From positions 1-64,000 of the forward strand of contig CAJFOZ010000043.1 of the NCBI GenBank assembly GCA_904397895.1: 64,000 bases of DNA. The letters are read 5' to 3'. The position numbers and the translations under genes are program-made. This DNA comes from an uncultured Clostridia bacterium. GTDB lineage: Bacteria > Bacillota > Clostridia > Oscillospirales > Acutalibacteraceae. Of this stretch, positions 26,001-34,359 are shown piece after piece. Every line of letters starts with the position of its first letter. The first letter of the stretch is position 1. Under the pieces are notes generated by a model that searched no databases, had not been told where the DNA came from, and worked only from the letters and a program-made list of their open reading frames with translations.

Positions 26001-28479
26001 TCTGACGGCCGTTCTGAGATTTGCTGCTGACGGCAGAACCATTGCGCAGGGCAGCATCATAAGCGGTCTCATAGTCAAATTCCTGGCCGCGCAGCAAAGC
26101 GTCGCCAAAGATGACGTCGGAGCTGGTACCAACCATGGAGTTGACGCCTGCCGGGGCAATCCAGCGCGGCACCCATCCTTCATCGTTATAGTGCTGTACC
26201 AAACCGTTGAGCAGGTCGGTGTTCTGGCTGGGGGTGAGCAGTGCATAAGCGGCCCATGTGGTGCGGTAGGTATCCCAGAAACCGTTGTTGTAATAGAAGA
26301 TACCATCCACAACGCCTCTGTCATTGTAGGGGCTTCTATACTGCCACTGGGGTTCTTCATTGGAGCCCACGTTTTCACTCATCAGGTTGGGATAAGCAAA
26401 CAGGCGGTACATATTGGAATAAAGGGTGGTCAGCTGATTTTCAGTAGCGCCCTCTACGTCGATGATATCCAGCTTCTCATCCCATTCGCTCTGAGCTGCT
26501 TCCTTGACATCTTCAAAAGAAGCGCCTTCAGGGATCTCCAGATCCAGGTTATGTTTGGCCTGGTCGGCGCTGATGAAGGAGGTGGCGACCTTCAAGGTGA
26601 CTTCGTTGGTGCCGTCGGCAAAGGACACAACGCCCTGACCGCTGTTTGCATTTGTAATCTTGTCCAACTCAGGAGCCACGCTGAATTCGCCGTAGACGTA
26701 CATGGTTCCCATGCCGTTGCTGTTTTCTTTCACAGCGGCGGTAAAGGTCTTGCCGTCTTCAGAGAATTCCAAATCAGCGTCACGGGTCACGCAGTCCAAA
26801 ATGACGTTGCGGTTCTGGACATTCTCGTCAAAGGTAAAGCGCATCATCGAGGCGTGATTGGTGGGAGCCAATTCCAAGGTGGCGCCGGACGCTGCCGATC
26901 CTTCGTCGAAGGATACCTTATAGTAGTGAGCCTTGGCCTCCTCATTGTCATGGGAGAAAGAGGCGGCTCTCTCATTGACGCCTACAGAATTGCTGCTGGA
27001 AGCGTCGATGGAGGTGTTGACCATAAAGGTATAATTGCCACGGTCACCGATCCAGTGGCTGGCCACGTGGCTGACCGAAATGTGCTTAAAGGTGTTGCCA
27101 GGCTGATAGGTGTACATAGAGGCCTGGCCACTGTTGGTGGTAGGAGCCCAGAAGTTAAATCCGTGAGGAACGGTTACTAGGGCGCCGTTCAGGCCGCGGG
27201 AGAAGGAGCCTGTAGATTGGGTCCCGCGCAGGATGCTGACATAATCAGACTTGCGCTCATGTTTTATGGGAGCCACATCTTTGATCTCGATATCGTCAAA
27301 CAGAGCCTCAAAAGTGGCGTTTGCCGGGACTTCTTCTCCGTCCTCGTTGATGGTAGTAGTGGCGTTGGAAGCTTTATCGTAGTTGATGAGGATCTTCTTA
27401 ATGGTTCTGCCAGCTGCTACTTGGCCGATGTTGGAATACACATGGTTCCACTGACGGAGATTCAGGAACTTGGAGTCGCCCTGGGATTGGGCGTCCACCT
27501 TGTTGCCATACTGGTCAACAGCAGCCATATCGCTCAAATAGGATCCATCGTCAAACTGGAGATCCACCGCTACATAAGTGCTGGTGTATTCATAGTCATA
27601 GTCGCCGTCAAACTGGGGGAACACCTTGTAAGAAAGCTGGGTGTTTTCCGAAACCGGAATGTTCAGGTTCTCATACACCACGTTGTGGCTGTAAGCCCTG
27701 CCGGAACCCTCGTGGGTACCGCTGACGGTATAAGTCTTGGAACCGGTGAAGCCTTTACCGGTTGTGCTGTTCCAAGTGGAACCAGGGCCGCCCAACACTT
27801 CAGCACCCATGCCTAGAGCAGCCGCTGCATCATCATCAGGATTATTGGTGCCGAAGGTGATGTCGCCGATCTGGGTCATGTTACCGCTGCCGTTGGCCTC
27901 AACGGTCACACGGTAATAAGTATAAGCGGTGTCATTTTCAATCTCATAGGTGTTGCGGACATAGCGATCAGCAAAAGTTACATTTTCTTGCTTGTCCAAC
28001 GGCACCCAATCAGAACCGTCTACCGAGCCGTACAGAGTCCAGCTCTTCGGGTCGCGCTCGGGAGCGTCGTTGGCCGAAGTGATGGAGTAAACACGGATGG
28101 TAGTAGGCTCATTCATTTCAAAGGTGATGTCAAACGGGCGATTGGCTGTGGTCAAATATTTGCTGCCAGCATTGTCGTCCAGCATGTTATCCGCAATCTC
28201 ATGGTCATTATAGGCCTGGGGAGCGGTAACAGATTTTGCCTTTTTCCGGCCTACCAAGCCTGTGCCAGCACCTTTTTTGCTGACATTTTCAGTCATGGGC
28301 TTACCATCTTTTGAATATTCGACGGTGTTTTCAAGGGGACTGGCATCGCCCTCTTCAAAGGAAGAAGCGAACGTTCCACCTGCTGTGGGCTCTTCAGCTG
28401 CCGCCGGAAGCGCGAATGCAGCTGTGGACAGTACCATCGTGGTGCTGAGCACGGCAGCCAAAATTCTTTTCAGCTTCAT
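23023..28479 (-). CDS. Large secreted GH92 alpha-mannosidase with F5/8C, CBM6, FIVAR and repeat modules
   Basis: This 1818-residue calcium-dependent exo-alpha-mannosidase acts outside the cell on mannan or N-glycan mannose. The start at 28479 has AGGAGGT upstream and gives a clear signal peptide (KLKR, hydrophobic core, ending near ALPAAAEE). A longer frame to 28641 is not needed. Order: F5/8C-like domain (about 80-213), jelly-roll-like domain (223-395), GH92 (about 409-1130; marks include GFWDTYRT near 733, WGGQYTETNAWNM, GHSNQPSHH and CGDEDNGEMSAW near 1050), second F5/8C (1180-1322), FIVAR, CBM6-like domain (1397-1533, ARIEAESF), second FIVAR, and two terminal modules. It is a single gene with its own promoter and terminator. 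The promoter shares the element found before the sugar importer, which suggests a common regulon. Confidence 0.95.
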   Translation of the reverse strand: MKLKRILAAVLSTTMVLSTAAFALPAAAEEPTAGGTFASSFEEGDASPLENTVEYSKDGKPMTENVSKKGAGTGLVGRKKAKSVTAPQAYNDHEIADNMLDDNAGSKYLTTANRPFDITFEMNEPTTIRVYSITSANDAPERDPKSWTLYGSVDGSDWVPLDKQENVTFADRYVRNTYEIENDTAYTYYRVTVEANGSGNMTQIGDITFGTNNPDDDAAAALGMGAEVLGGPGSTWNSTTGKGFTGSKTYTVSGTHEGSGRAYSHNVVYENLNIPVSENTQLSYKVFPQFDGDYDYEYTSTYVAVDLQFDDGSYLSDMAAVDQYGNKVDAQSQGDSKFLNLRQWNHVYSNIGQVAAGRTIKKILINYDKASNATTTINEDGEEVPANATFEALFDDIEIKDVAPIKHERKSDYVSILRGTQSTGSFSRGLNGALVTVPHGFNFWAPTTNSGQASMYTYQPGNTFKHISVSHVASHWIGDRGNYTFMVNTSIDASSSNSVGVNERAASFSHDNEEAKAHYYKVSFDEGSAASGATLELAPTNHASMMRFTFDENVQNRNVILDCVTRDADLEFSEDGKTFTAAVKENSNGMGTMYVYGEFSVAPELDKITNANSGQGVVSFADGTNEVTLKVATSFISADQAKHNLDLEIPEGASFEDVKEAAQSEWDEKLDIIDVEGATENQLTTLYSNMYRLFAYPNLMSENVGSNEEPQWQYRSPYNDRGVVDGIFYYNNGFWDTYRTTWAAYALLTPSQNTDLLNGLVQHYNDEGWVPRWIAPAGVNSMVGTSSDVIFGDALLRGQEFDYETAYDAALRNGSAVSSKSQNGRQNINQSIFYGYTGANNGEGMSWGLEGFINDAGIANMAKAMMDKMEDKDSEEYQKLNDEYIYFTNRAQNYVNYFKYNDNGDGDGWFKGKNYNGTWQTNDDSFDPKSWGGQYTETNAWNMAFHVVQDGQGLANLYGGREGLAEKLDAFFNEDTTYIPGGYGGEIHEMREARQVRMGQYGHSNQPSHHIPYMYLYAGQPYKTQEKVREIMDRLYTGYTIGQGYCGDEDNGEMSAWYILSSLGLYPVNMGSGEFAIGSPLFEKATVHLENGKDLVINAENNSRENVYVQSLKVEGEDYNKTYFDQVDLVNGDKDGDGEITLDFVMGNQPSDWGTAEDSVPPSITTGDKVAEPMKDLTAENAKVAESADELTGVTPGIYVEGLEENAKAANLLDNNSSNATAFAGNTGSVTYFFGDGNGKFIDMYTITCKATNAAPASWTISGSNDGKEWTEIDSRSNQTFQWENYTRPFAVDAEKSAKYTYIKIDFTGAEAMNLGEIELMGVESKSMDKESLEALVNQVKEMDGSAYATVTFEALMDAVEAAEKVLADPESTLDDYIDATKAIQTAISNLKEIRDAYARIEAESFDNASSGIKAETTEGTNVGTVGNVGGTAPGTFIAFKYVDFGTNGATQVSVNYAGVMADCPNAHMEVRLDSVDGELIADIQTPPSEGAWKQYMLATADLTKKVTGQHDVYVVLQSTGKHVANIDYFQFTEAEDPDAPTEESIAALNAALEAAAALNAEDYTAESFAAVTAAVENGNAVKNNPDATNTMYVEATEKINAAIEQLVPAEPQPSEDIISASLDRDPAVYGVNEEITLTAVTKDTISDINLRNENGRWISRTWVKSVNNGDGTKTWTIKFSVGTAGENRVMNLYTRSMGSSYVDSGKDITMTIANPEYNGMVLSVENNASAKVNEVFEATITTTGDVEDIRILNEKGRVISLLSKDATVDEDTGIKTWNVTLSVGSAGNNRIFSVVSVNPYTGKVVDNGMTMQITITK
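23026..23622 (-). repeat. Two copies of the shared C-terminal module in the GH92 enzyme
   Basis: Units cover about 23622-23345 and 23325-23026. They carry LRNENGRWIS and ILNEKGRVIS, each followed by a W-x-x-x-x-S-V-G-x-A-G motif, matching the modules of the two GH38-type proteins. Confidence 0.7.
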
Positions 28480-28664
28480 TGCATTACCTCCTACTACAAA
28501 AAGTTTTCCTTCCGAATTCTTTTGTTGTTCTTCCCCGGATACAAACCTTCTTCTTGTTGCCTCTTCTCCCGCAGAAATCGTCGTTTGGGAAAACCTACTT
28601 TTTTTGCGGAAGATGAATTGTATCCATTTTTGTTGGGACACAAAAGACCTTGAAGGCTATATTC

Positions 28665-28707
28665 ATCATAACAAAAAAACGCGCAAAATGTCCTGTACTT
28701 TTTTTAA
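28665..28707 (-). promoter_or_regulatory. Promoter of the GH92 gene with the shared 17-base element
   Basis: On the minus strand TTAAAAAAAGTACAGGA (28707-28691), 20 bases and TATGAT (28670-28665) stand about 185 bases before the start codon. Element and spacing match the sugar importer promoter at 17065-17107. Confidence 0.6.
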
Positions 28708-28769
28708 ATTTGCTGTAATATTTTTAGATCATCCTTTTTTCTTTTTCGTTACTTTTTATAGCAATTTAA

Positions 28770-28804
28770 AAACTATACAAGATATCTTTTTATAAACTAT
28801 ACAA
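28770..28804. repeat. Two 11-base direct repeats upstream of the GH92 promoter
   Basis: AAACTATACAA occurs at 28770-28780 and 28794-28804, a 24-base period. The pair lies about 65-100 bases upstream of the shared promoter element and could be a paired regulator site. Confidence 0.5.
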
Positions 28805-29048
28805 TATTGATAATATTTCATCCATTTTACTTTTTTAATTGAATTTACAAAATTGAGAATCCTATTCTGTTCTTCTTGGACAAATAAATCTTTTTTCACT
28901 TACAAAGTTCCTTATTTGTCAACACAATTATAGAATGCCCTGAAAAAAGCATAACGCTACCCTACATACCGTCCAGAAATAACAATATACAGCGCAACAT
29001 CCCAATTTATTTTTATAAGCAGTTCTTCCTCTTTTTTGTCGAAATTCC
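28805..29048. other. Divergent AT-rich intergenic region between GH92 and carA
   Basis: No gene, RNA or strong hairpin was recognised here. It separates the minus-strand GH92 control region from the plus-strand carA promoter. Confidence 0.5.
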
Positions 29049-29077
29049 TTGCATCTTAGGAGCAATAGTGATATAAT
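29049..29077 (+). promoter_or_regulatory. Promoter of carAB
   Basis: TTGCAT (29049-29054), a 17-base spacer and TATAAT (29072-29077) lie about 95 bases before the carA start. No pyrimidine attenuator hairpin is visible in the leader. Confidence 0.75.
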
Positions 29078-29169
29078 ACTGAAGATTTAACCATTTGGCG
29101 TTTTGCGGCGCTGGATAGGTGGTAGTTTGGGTTTATTTCATTGTGTCAGAAAAGAAAGGTGGAGGCGTT

Positions 29170-30249
29170 TTGAAGGGTTATCTTTTGCTAGAAGATGGAC
29201 ACCTTTTTACCGGTCAGAGCATCGGTTCTCAAAAGGAGGTTATTTGCGAAATCGTATTTAATACCTCCATGACTGGATATGTCGAACTGCTGACAGATCC
29301 TTCTTATGCCGGACAAGGCGTCGTCATGACCTATCCTCTCATCGGCAACTATGGTGTTTGCTTTGAGGATCAGGAGTCCAGACGGCCCTGGGTTTCGGCT
29401 TTTCTTATGCGCGAATTGTCCCGCATCCCCAGCAACTTCCGTTCCCAGGGGAGCCTGGCGGATTATTTGAAGGAGGCCGATATCCCCGGCCTTCAGGGCA
29501 TCGATACCCGGGCGTTGACCAAGCTGCTCCGGGAAAAGGGCACGATGAACGGTATGATTACCACCGATGAAAATTTCAATCGGGAAGAGGCTCTAAAACG
29601 CATTGCAGATTATAAGCATCAGGGGCTGGTGCAGCGCACCTCCTGCAAAGCGGTGGAGCATTACGGCGATGATCTCCAAAAAAATGTAGCGCTGCTGGAC
29701 TTGGGCGGCAAAAGCAGCATTGTACAGTGCCTTGTCAAACGCGGCTGCAAGGTGACGGTCTATCCCTGCGACACCCCTGCCGACGTCATTTTAGCTACCA
29801 AGCCCGACGGCATCATGCTGTCCAACGGCCCCGGCGACCCTAAGGATTGCGGCCCTATTATCGACGAAGTGGGCAAATTGGTTCGCTCCGGCATCCCGCT
29901 GTTCGCCATCTGCTTAGGCCATCAGCTGGTGGCGTTGGCCGCCGGCGGCAGCACTCATAAGTTGCCTTACGGCCACCGGGGTTCCAACCATCCGGTACGG
30001 GATACCTCCACAGGACGCACCTACATCTCCGCCCAGAACCATGGGTATGTGGTAGATAGCGACAAGCTGCCCGACGGCGTCCATGTGGCGTTTGAGAACG
30101 TCAACGACGGCACGGTAGAGGGGTTGGAGTTTGATACCCTGCCGGTTTATACCGTCCAGTTCCATCCCGAGGCCTCTGCCGGCCCGCACGATACCCAATT
30201 CCTTTTCGACCGTTTTATTGCTCAAATGGGAGGTGGCAAGAATGCCTAA
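29170..30249 (+). CDS. carA: Carbamoyl-phosphate synthase small (glutaminase) subunit
   Basis: This 359-residue class I glutamine amidotransferase passes ammonia to CarB for carbamoyl phosphate synthesis (pyrimidines and arginine). The N-terminal CPSase_sm_chain domain is followed by the amidotransferase domain, with the nucleophile Cys248 in FAICLGHQ and the His-Glu pair in VQFHPEAS. The TTG at 29170 is chosen because GGAGG precedes it and the family start (KGYLLLEDG) follows directly. The longer ATG frame at 29119 adds 17 unrelated residues. It overlaps carB by 8 bases. Confidence 0.95.
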   Translation: MKGYLLLEDGHLFTGQSIGSQKEVICEIVFNTSMTGYVELLTDPSYAGQGVVMTYPLIGNYGVCFEDQESRRPWVSAFLMRELSRIPSNFRSQGSLADYLKEADIPGLQGIDTRALTKLLREKGTMNGMITTDENFNREEALKRIADYKHQGLVQRTSCKAVEHYGDDLQKNVALLDLGGKSSIVQCLVKRGCKVTVYPCDTPADVILATKPDGIMLSNGPGDPKDCGPIIDEVGKLVRSGIPLFAICLGHQLVALAAGGSTHKLPYGHRGSNHPVRDTSTGRTYISAQNHGYVVDSDKLPDGVHVAFENVNDGTVEGLEFDTLPVYTVQFHPEASAGPHDTQFLFDRFIAQMGGGKNA

Positions 30250-33200
30250 AAATCCAGATATCCATCGCGTTGTGGTTTTGGGCTCCGGCCCCATCATCAT
30301 CGGCCAGGCGGCCGAGTTTGACTACGCAGGCACCCAGGCCTGCCGCGCCCTTCAGGAAGAGGGCATCGAGGTCATTCTGATCAACTCCAACCCCGCCACC
30401 ATTATGACCGACAAGGACATTGCCGACAAGGTCTACATCGAACCCCTCAATGCCGAGACGGTCCGCAAGGTCATTGAAAAGGAAAAGCCCGACTCTATCC
30501 TGCCCACCCTGGGCGGCCAGAACGCTTTGAACTTGGCCATGGAACTCAAGGAGTCCGGATTCCTGGACGAGCATCACGTCCGCATGCTGGGCACCTCGGC
30601 CGAGGCCATTAAAAACGCCGAGGACCGTCAGGCATTTAAGGATACGCTAGACCGCATCGGCGAACCCTACGCCACCTCCAAGGTGGTAAACACTGTGGAG
30701 GACGCCATTGAATTTACCGAATCCATCGGTTATCCCGTGGTTATCCGCCCGGCCTATACCCTGGGCGGCACTGGCGGCGGCATCGCCCACAACTTGGAAG
30801 AACTCAAGGCCATCACTCACAACGGCCTGCGTCTCAGCCGCGTCACCGAAGTGCTGGTGGAACGTTATATCGGCGGCTGGAAAGAGATTGAATACGAGGT
30901 TATGCGGGACAGCAAGGGTAACGCCGTTACCATTTGTAATATGGAAAACATCGATCCGGTAGGCGTCCACACCGGTGACTCGATCGTCGTTGCCCCCTGC
31001 CAGACTTTGGGCGACAAAGAGCATCAAATGCTTCGCACCGCCGCCCTCAACATCATCAGCGAACTAAAAATCGAAGGCGGATGTAACGTCCAGTTTGCCC
31101 TGCATCCCACCTCCTTTGAATATGTGGTCATCGAAGTCAATCCCCGTGTCAGCCGTTCTTCGGCCCTGGCTTCCAAGGCAACCGGTTATCCCATCGCCAA
31201 GGTGGCCTCCAAAGTGGCTCTGGGCTTCGGCTTGGACGAGATCAAAAACGCCATCACCGGCAAGACCTACGCAAGCTTTGAGCCTACCCTGGACTACTGT
31301 GTCGTCAAGTTCCCCAAGTGGCCCTTTGACAAGTTTGTCACCGCCAAGCGCACCTTGGGTACCCAGATGAAGGCTACCGGCGAAGTCATGAGCATCTCCC
31401 CCTCCTTTGAGGGCGCTTTGATGAAGTCCATCCGCTCCTTGGAACAGAACTGCACCAGCCTGATGCTTCCCATGCTGTCCGGCCTCAGCGATGAGGATAT
31501 TAAGAAACGCCTTCACAACATCGATGACCGGCGTCTGTTCGTCATTGCCGAAGCCATCCGCCGGGGCGTGGATCTCCAGGAAATCAACGACATTACCAAG
31601 ATCGACATGTGGTTCCTGGATCGCATCAAAGCCCTGGTGGAGATGGAGGATCTGCTGCGCAAACACGGTACTGATCCGGAAGTCCTTTCAAAAGCCAAAT
31701 ACATGGGCTTTATCGACGTCGATATCGCTAAACTGGCCGGCGTCACACCCGCCCAGATCAAACGCATCCGCATGGAAAACGGCATTGTGGCGGCCTACAA
31801 GATGGTGGACACCTGCGCCGCAGAATTTGCCGCCGCCACCCCTTACTATTACTCCTGTTACGAGAGTGAAAATGAAGTGGACACCAAATCGGATAAAAAG
31901 AAGATTTTGGTGCTGGGGTCCGGCCCCATCCGCATTGGCCAGGGCATCGAGTTCGACTACTGCTCGGTCCACTGTGTCTGGGCCCTCAAGAAATGCGGGT
32001 ATGAAACCATCATCGTCAACAACAATCCCGAGACGGTTTCCACCGACTTCGACGTGGCCGACAAGCTCTACTTCGAGCCCCTTACCCCTGAGGATGTGGC
32101 CAACATTGTAGAACTGGAAAAACCATACGGCGCTGTTGTCCAGTTTGGAGGCCAGACAGCCATTAAACTGTCCCAGGCCCTGCGGGATATGAACGTCCCT
32201 GTCCTGGGCACCTCGGCTGAGGACGTGGACGCCGCTGAGGACCGCAAGAAGTTCGACGCTATCCTAGAGCAGTGCGACATCCCCCGTCCGGCCGGCGCCA
32301 CGGTGTTTACCACCGAGGAGGCCATTGCCGCCGCCAATCAGTTGGGATATCCGGTTTTGGTGCGTCCCTCCTACGTATTGGGCGGTCAAGGCATGCAGAT
32401 CGCCTTCTCCGACCAGGAGATTGCGCAATTTATGGCCATCATCAACATGACGGTGCAGGAACATCCCATTTTGGTGGACAAGTACCTGATGGGCAAAGAG
32501 CTGGAAGTGGACGCCGTGTGCGACGGCGTGGACGTCCTCATCCCCGGCATCATGGAACATCTGGAGCGGGCCGGTGTCCATTCGGGCGACTCCATCTCGG
32601 TATATCCTCCCCAATCCATCGCCCAGAAGCATCAGGATACCATCGTGGACTACACCCGCCGTTTGGCCAAGGCCCTCCACGTCAAGGGCATGATCAACAT
32701 CCAGTTTATCATCTACGATGACGAGGTCTACATCATCGAGGTCAATCCCCGTTCCTCCCGCACGGTCCCCTACATCAGCAAGATCACCGGCGTGCCCATT
32801 GTGGCCCTGGCTACCAACGCCATCTTTGGCAAGAGCATCCCGGAACAGGGGTATGAATACGGACTCATCCCGGCCAAAAAGCATGTGGCGGTCAAGCTGC
32901 CGGTCTTTTCCTTTGAGAAGCTGTACGGCGCTGAGATCAGCCTTGGCCCAGAAATGAAGTCCACTGGCGAAGTGCTGGGCCTGGCCGAAGGATTCTCCGA
33001 AGCCCTACACAAAGCCTTCATCGGCGGCGGATACAACCTGCCCAAGAACCACAAGATCATCGCCACCGTTAAGGATGCCGACAAGCCGGAATTGGTGGAC
33101 ATTGCCCGCCGTTTTATCGCCTTGGGCTACGAGATTTACTCCACCTCTGGCACCTGTCAATTTCTCAATGAGCACGGCGTCAAGGCGACGCCGGTCAACA

Positions 33201-33439
33201 AGATCGAGCAGGGCACTCCCAACATCCTGGATATGATTTTGGAGGGTCAAGCCGATCTGGTTATCAACACCCCCACCCACGTCAGCAAGCAGAACCGGGA
33301 TGGTTTCCTGATCCGACGCAATGCAGTGGAAACCGGCACCCCCTGCATTACATCGCTGGACACCGCCACCGCTCTGCTTACCAGTTTGGAGCATGCCAGC
33401 GAAGGCGACCGTTCGGTCATCGATATCGCCCAGATCTAA
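30242..33439 (+). CDS. carB: Carbamoyl-phosphate synthase large subunit
   Basis: This 1065-residue synthase has two homologous ATP-grasp halves (each starting with a GSGPIxIGQ(G/A)xEFDY segment, near residues 15 and 560) and a C-terminal MGS-like allosteric domain (about 930-1065). It makes carbamoyl phosphate from bicarbonate, ammonia and two ATP. GGGAGGTGGCAAGA precedes the ATG. The short overlap with carA implies coupled translation and equal subunit amounts. Its length is typical and no motif is missing. Confidence 0.97.
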   Translation: MPKNPDIHRVVVLGSGPIIIGQAAEFDYAGTQACRALQEEGIEVILINSNPATIMTDKDIADKVYIEPLNAETVRKVIEKEKPDSILPTLGGQNALNLAMELKESGFLDEHHVRMLGTSAEAIKNAEDRQAFKDTLDRIGEPYATSKVVNTVEDAIEFTESIGYPVVIRPAYTLGGTGGGIAHNLEELKAITHNGLRLSRVTEVLVERYIGGWKEIEYEVMRDSKGNAVTICNMENIDPVGVHTGDSIVVAPCQTLGDKEHQMLRTAALNIISELKIEGGCNVQFALHPTSFEYVVIEVNPRVSRSSALASKATGYPIAKVASKVALGFGLDEIKNAITGKTYASFEPTLDYCVVKFPKWPFDKFVTAKRTLGTQMKATGEVMSISPSFEGALMKSIRSLEQNCTSLMLPMLSGLSDEDIKKRLHNIDDRRLFVIAEAIRRGVDLQEINDITKIDMWFLDRIKALVEMEDLLRKHGTDPEVLSKAKYMGFIDVDIAKLAGVTPAQIKRIRMENGIVAAYKMVDTCAAEFAAATPYYYSCYESENEVDTKSDKKKILVLGSGPIRIGQGIEFDYCSVHCVWALKKCGYETIIVNNNPETVSTDFDVADKLYFEPLTPEDVANIVELEKPYGAVVQFGGQTAIKLSQALRDMNVPVLGTSAEDVDAAEDRKKFDAILEQCDIPRPAGATVFTTEEAIAAANQLGYPVLVRPSYVLGGQGMQIAFSDQEIAQFMAIINMTVQEHPILVDKYLMGKELEVDAVCDGVDVLIPGIMEHLERAGVHSGDSISVYPPQSIAQKHQDTIVDYTRRLAKALHVKGMINIQFIIYDDEVYIIEVNPRSSRTVPYISKITGVPIVALATNAIFGKSIPEQGYEYGLIPAKKHVAVKLPVFSFEKLYGAEISLGPEMKSTGEVLGLAEGFSEALHKAFIGGGYNLPKNHKIIATVKDADKPELVDIARRFIALGYEIYSTSGTCQFLNEHGVKATPVNKIEQGTPNILDMILEGQADLVINTPTHVSKQNRDGFLIRRNAVETGTPCITSLDTATALLTSLEHASEGDRSVIDIAQI

Positions 33440-33457
33440 ACGATTGACACTTTATAT

Positions 33458-33500
33458 AAGAAACACCCCCGCAGTATATATAACTGCGGGGGTGTTTCTT
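33458..33500. terminator. Bidirectional terminator after carB
   Basis: This is a perfect 18-bp stem (33458-33475 with 33483-33500) with a 7-base loop, lying between carB and the converging 82-residue gene. It could stop both transcripts. Confidence 0.85.
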
Positions 33501-33501
33501 A

Positions 33502-33750
33502 TTATCCAAAGTCGTGACGATTTCCTGCATGACTTCCTATTTTTTCAAAAACGCACACAATTTCTTCGATTTTCATAAAACACTCACTATCCTCCAGACT
33601 ATCATCTTCCAAAATTTCTTTAATTTTTTGGAGTGCTTTATAACTTTCTATTTCTATAATCTCTTTGGGGTTCATTTTTAAATTTGGAAAAACAACGTGG
33701 GTTTCCTCTCCTGCAAGTAAATTCCTTAATATTTCTACATACAACTGCAT
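33502..33750 (-). CDS. Small conserved-looking protein of unknown function
   Basis: This is an 82-residue acidic, mainly helical protein. GAGGTGATTAT upstream of the ATG is a good ribosome-binding site, so the gene is probably real. It has FPNL, a Lys-Ala-Leu-Gln-Lys-Ile helix, an acidic EDDSLEDSECF stretch and a C-terminal RHDFG. I recall, without being able to check, short proteins with this ending in other gut Clostridia, often near XRE regulators. It is divergent from an XRE regulator 84 bases away and shares with it a perfect 7-bp inverted repeat. No function is proposed. Confidence 0.7.
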   Translation of the reverse strand: MQLYVEILRNLLAGEETHVVFPNLKMNPKEIIEIESYKALQKIKEILEDDSLEDSECFMKIEEIVCVFEKIGSHAGNRHDFG

Positions 33751-33784
33751 ATAATCACCTCATAAATATTATAGGTCAATTTAC

Positions 33785-33801
33785 CCCTATTTTCAATAGG
33801 G
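33785..33801. promoter_or_regulatory. Inverted repeat between the small gene and the XRE regulator
   Basis: CCCTATT-TTC-AATAGGG is a perfect 7-bp palindrome in the 84-base divergent spacer. It is a candidate operator for the XRE protein encoded alongside. Confidence 0.4.
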
Positions 33802-33833
33802 CAGTTCGCCATAATTTGATTGGTGATGCTTCT

Positions 33834-34070
33834 ATGAATCGACTCAAAGAACTGCGTTTGGAACGCGGCTATACCCAAATCAAAATGCAGCTGTTGACCG
33901 GCATTGATCAAAGCGATTACTCTAAAATTGAAAATGGCAAACGTTATTTCACTTTTGAACAGTGTAAGCGTATTGCTTTGGCCCTGGATACCAGCATGGA
34001 CTATCTGGCAGGTCTCACCGATCAGAAGGATCCATATCCTCGCTGCGGGCGTCAAACAGGAAATAATTAA
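33834..34070 (+). CDS. XRE-family transcription regulator
   Basis: This 78-residue DNA-binding protein is almost entirely one HTH_3 domain (LKELRLERGYTQIKMQLLTG, then SDYSKIENGKR and LALDTSMDYLAGLTD). The start at 33834 follows the domain boundary, with a weak GGTGAT upstream. The longer frame from 33684 would run back through the divergent gene. A terminator follows at 34124. It may control itself and the divergent small gene. Confidence 0.85.
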   Translation: MNRLKELRLERGYTQIKMQLLTGIDQSDYSKIENGKRYFTFEQCKRIALALDTSMDYLAGLTDQKDPYPRCGRQTGNN

Positions 34071-34123
34071 TACTATATGTATATATAATATATTGTATTA
34101 CAATTTTTAATTGATAGCTGTAC

Positions 34124-34157
34124 TAAAACAACCGTTGATCAAAAGGCGGTTGTTTTT
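34124..34157 (+). terminator. Terminator after the XRE gene
   Basis: AAAACAACCG pairs with CGGTTGTTTT around a 12-base loop, with T6. Confidence 0.85.
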
Positions 34158-34239
34158 TAACAGATTCGCTATTTTTGCGCTGCAATTTCCTTTGATCCCG
34201 TGCAAATAACCCACTTTTGAGACATTTCCCTCCTAGTTC

Positions 34240-34268
34240 TTGCAAATGGAACAACAATACGATAAAAT
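34240..34268 (+). promoter_or_regulatory. Promoter of purC
   Basis: TTGCAA (34240-34245), a 17-base spacer and TAAAAT (34263-34268). The -10 sits inside the loop of a 9-bp inverted repeat. Confidence 0.7.
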
Positions 34269-34278
34269 ATATTGTTGT
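34251..34278. promoter_or_regulatory. 9-bp inverted repeat over the purC -10 region
   Basis: ACAACAATA (34251-34259) and TATTGTTGT (34270-34278) are perfect inverted arms, 10 bases apart, on either side of TAAAAT. This is a plausible repressor operator, although it does not look like the known PurBox (CGAA-containing) sequence. Confidence 0.45.
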
Positions 34279-34359
34279 GAATGGAATTTATAAAGCTCCT
34301 ATTTCCTTTTGGATGGGAGCTTGAAACAAAGGCCGTTTGGCCGGGAGGGAATCATTCAG

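Noticed and set aside
23014-27180. 1388-codon plus-strand frame opposite the GH92 gene
   Set aside because: The minus strand encodes a full GH92 enzyme. The plus frame has no start signals or family features and arises from the same codon bias.
34269-34359. Purine riboswitch before purC or guaA
   Set aside because: Neither leader has the conserved loops of the guanine/adenine aptamer.
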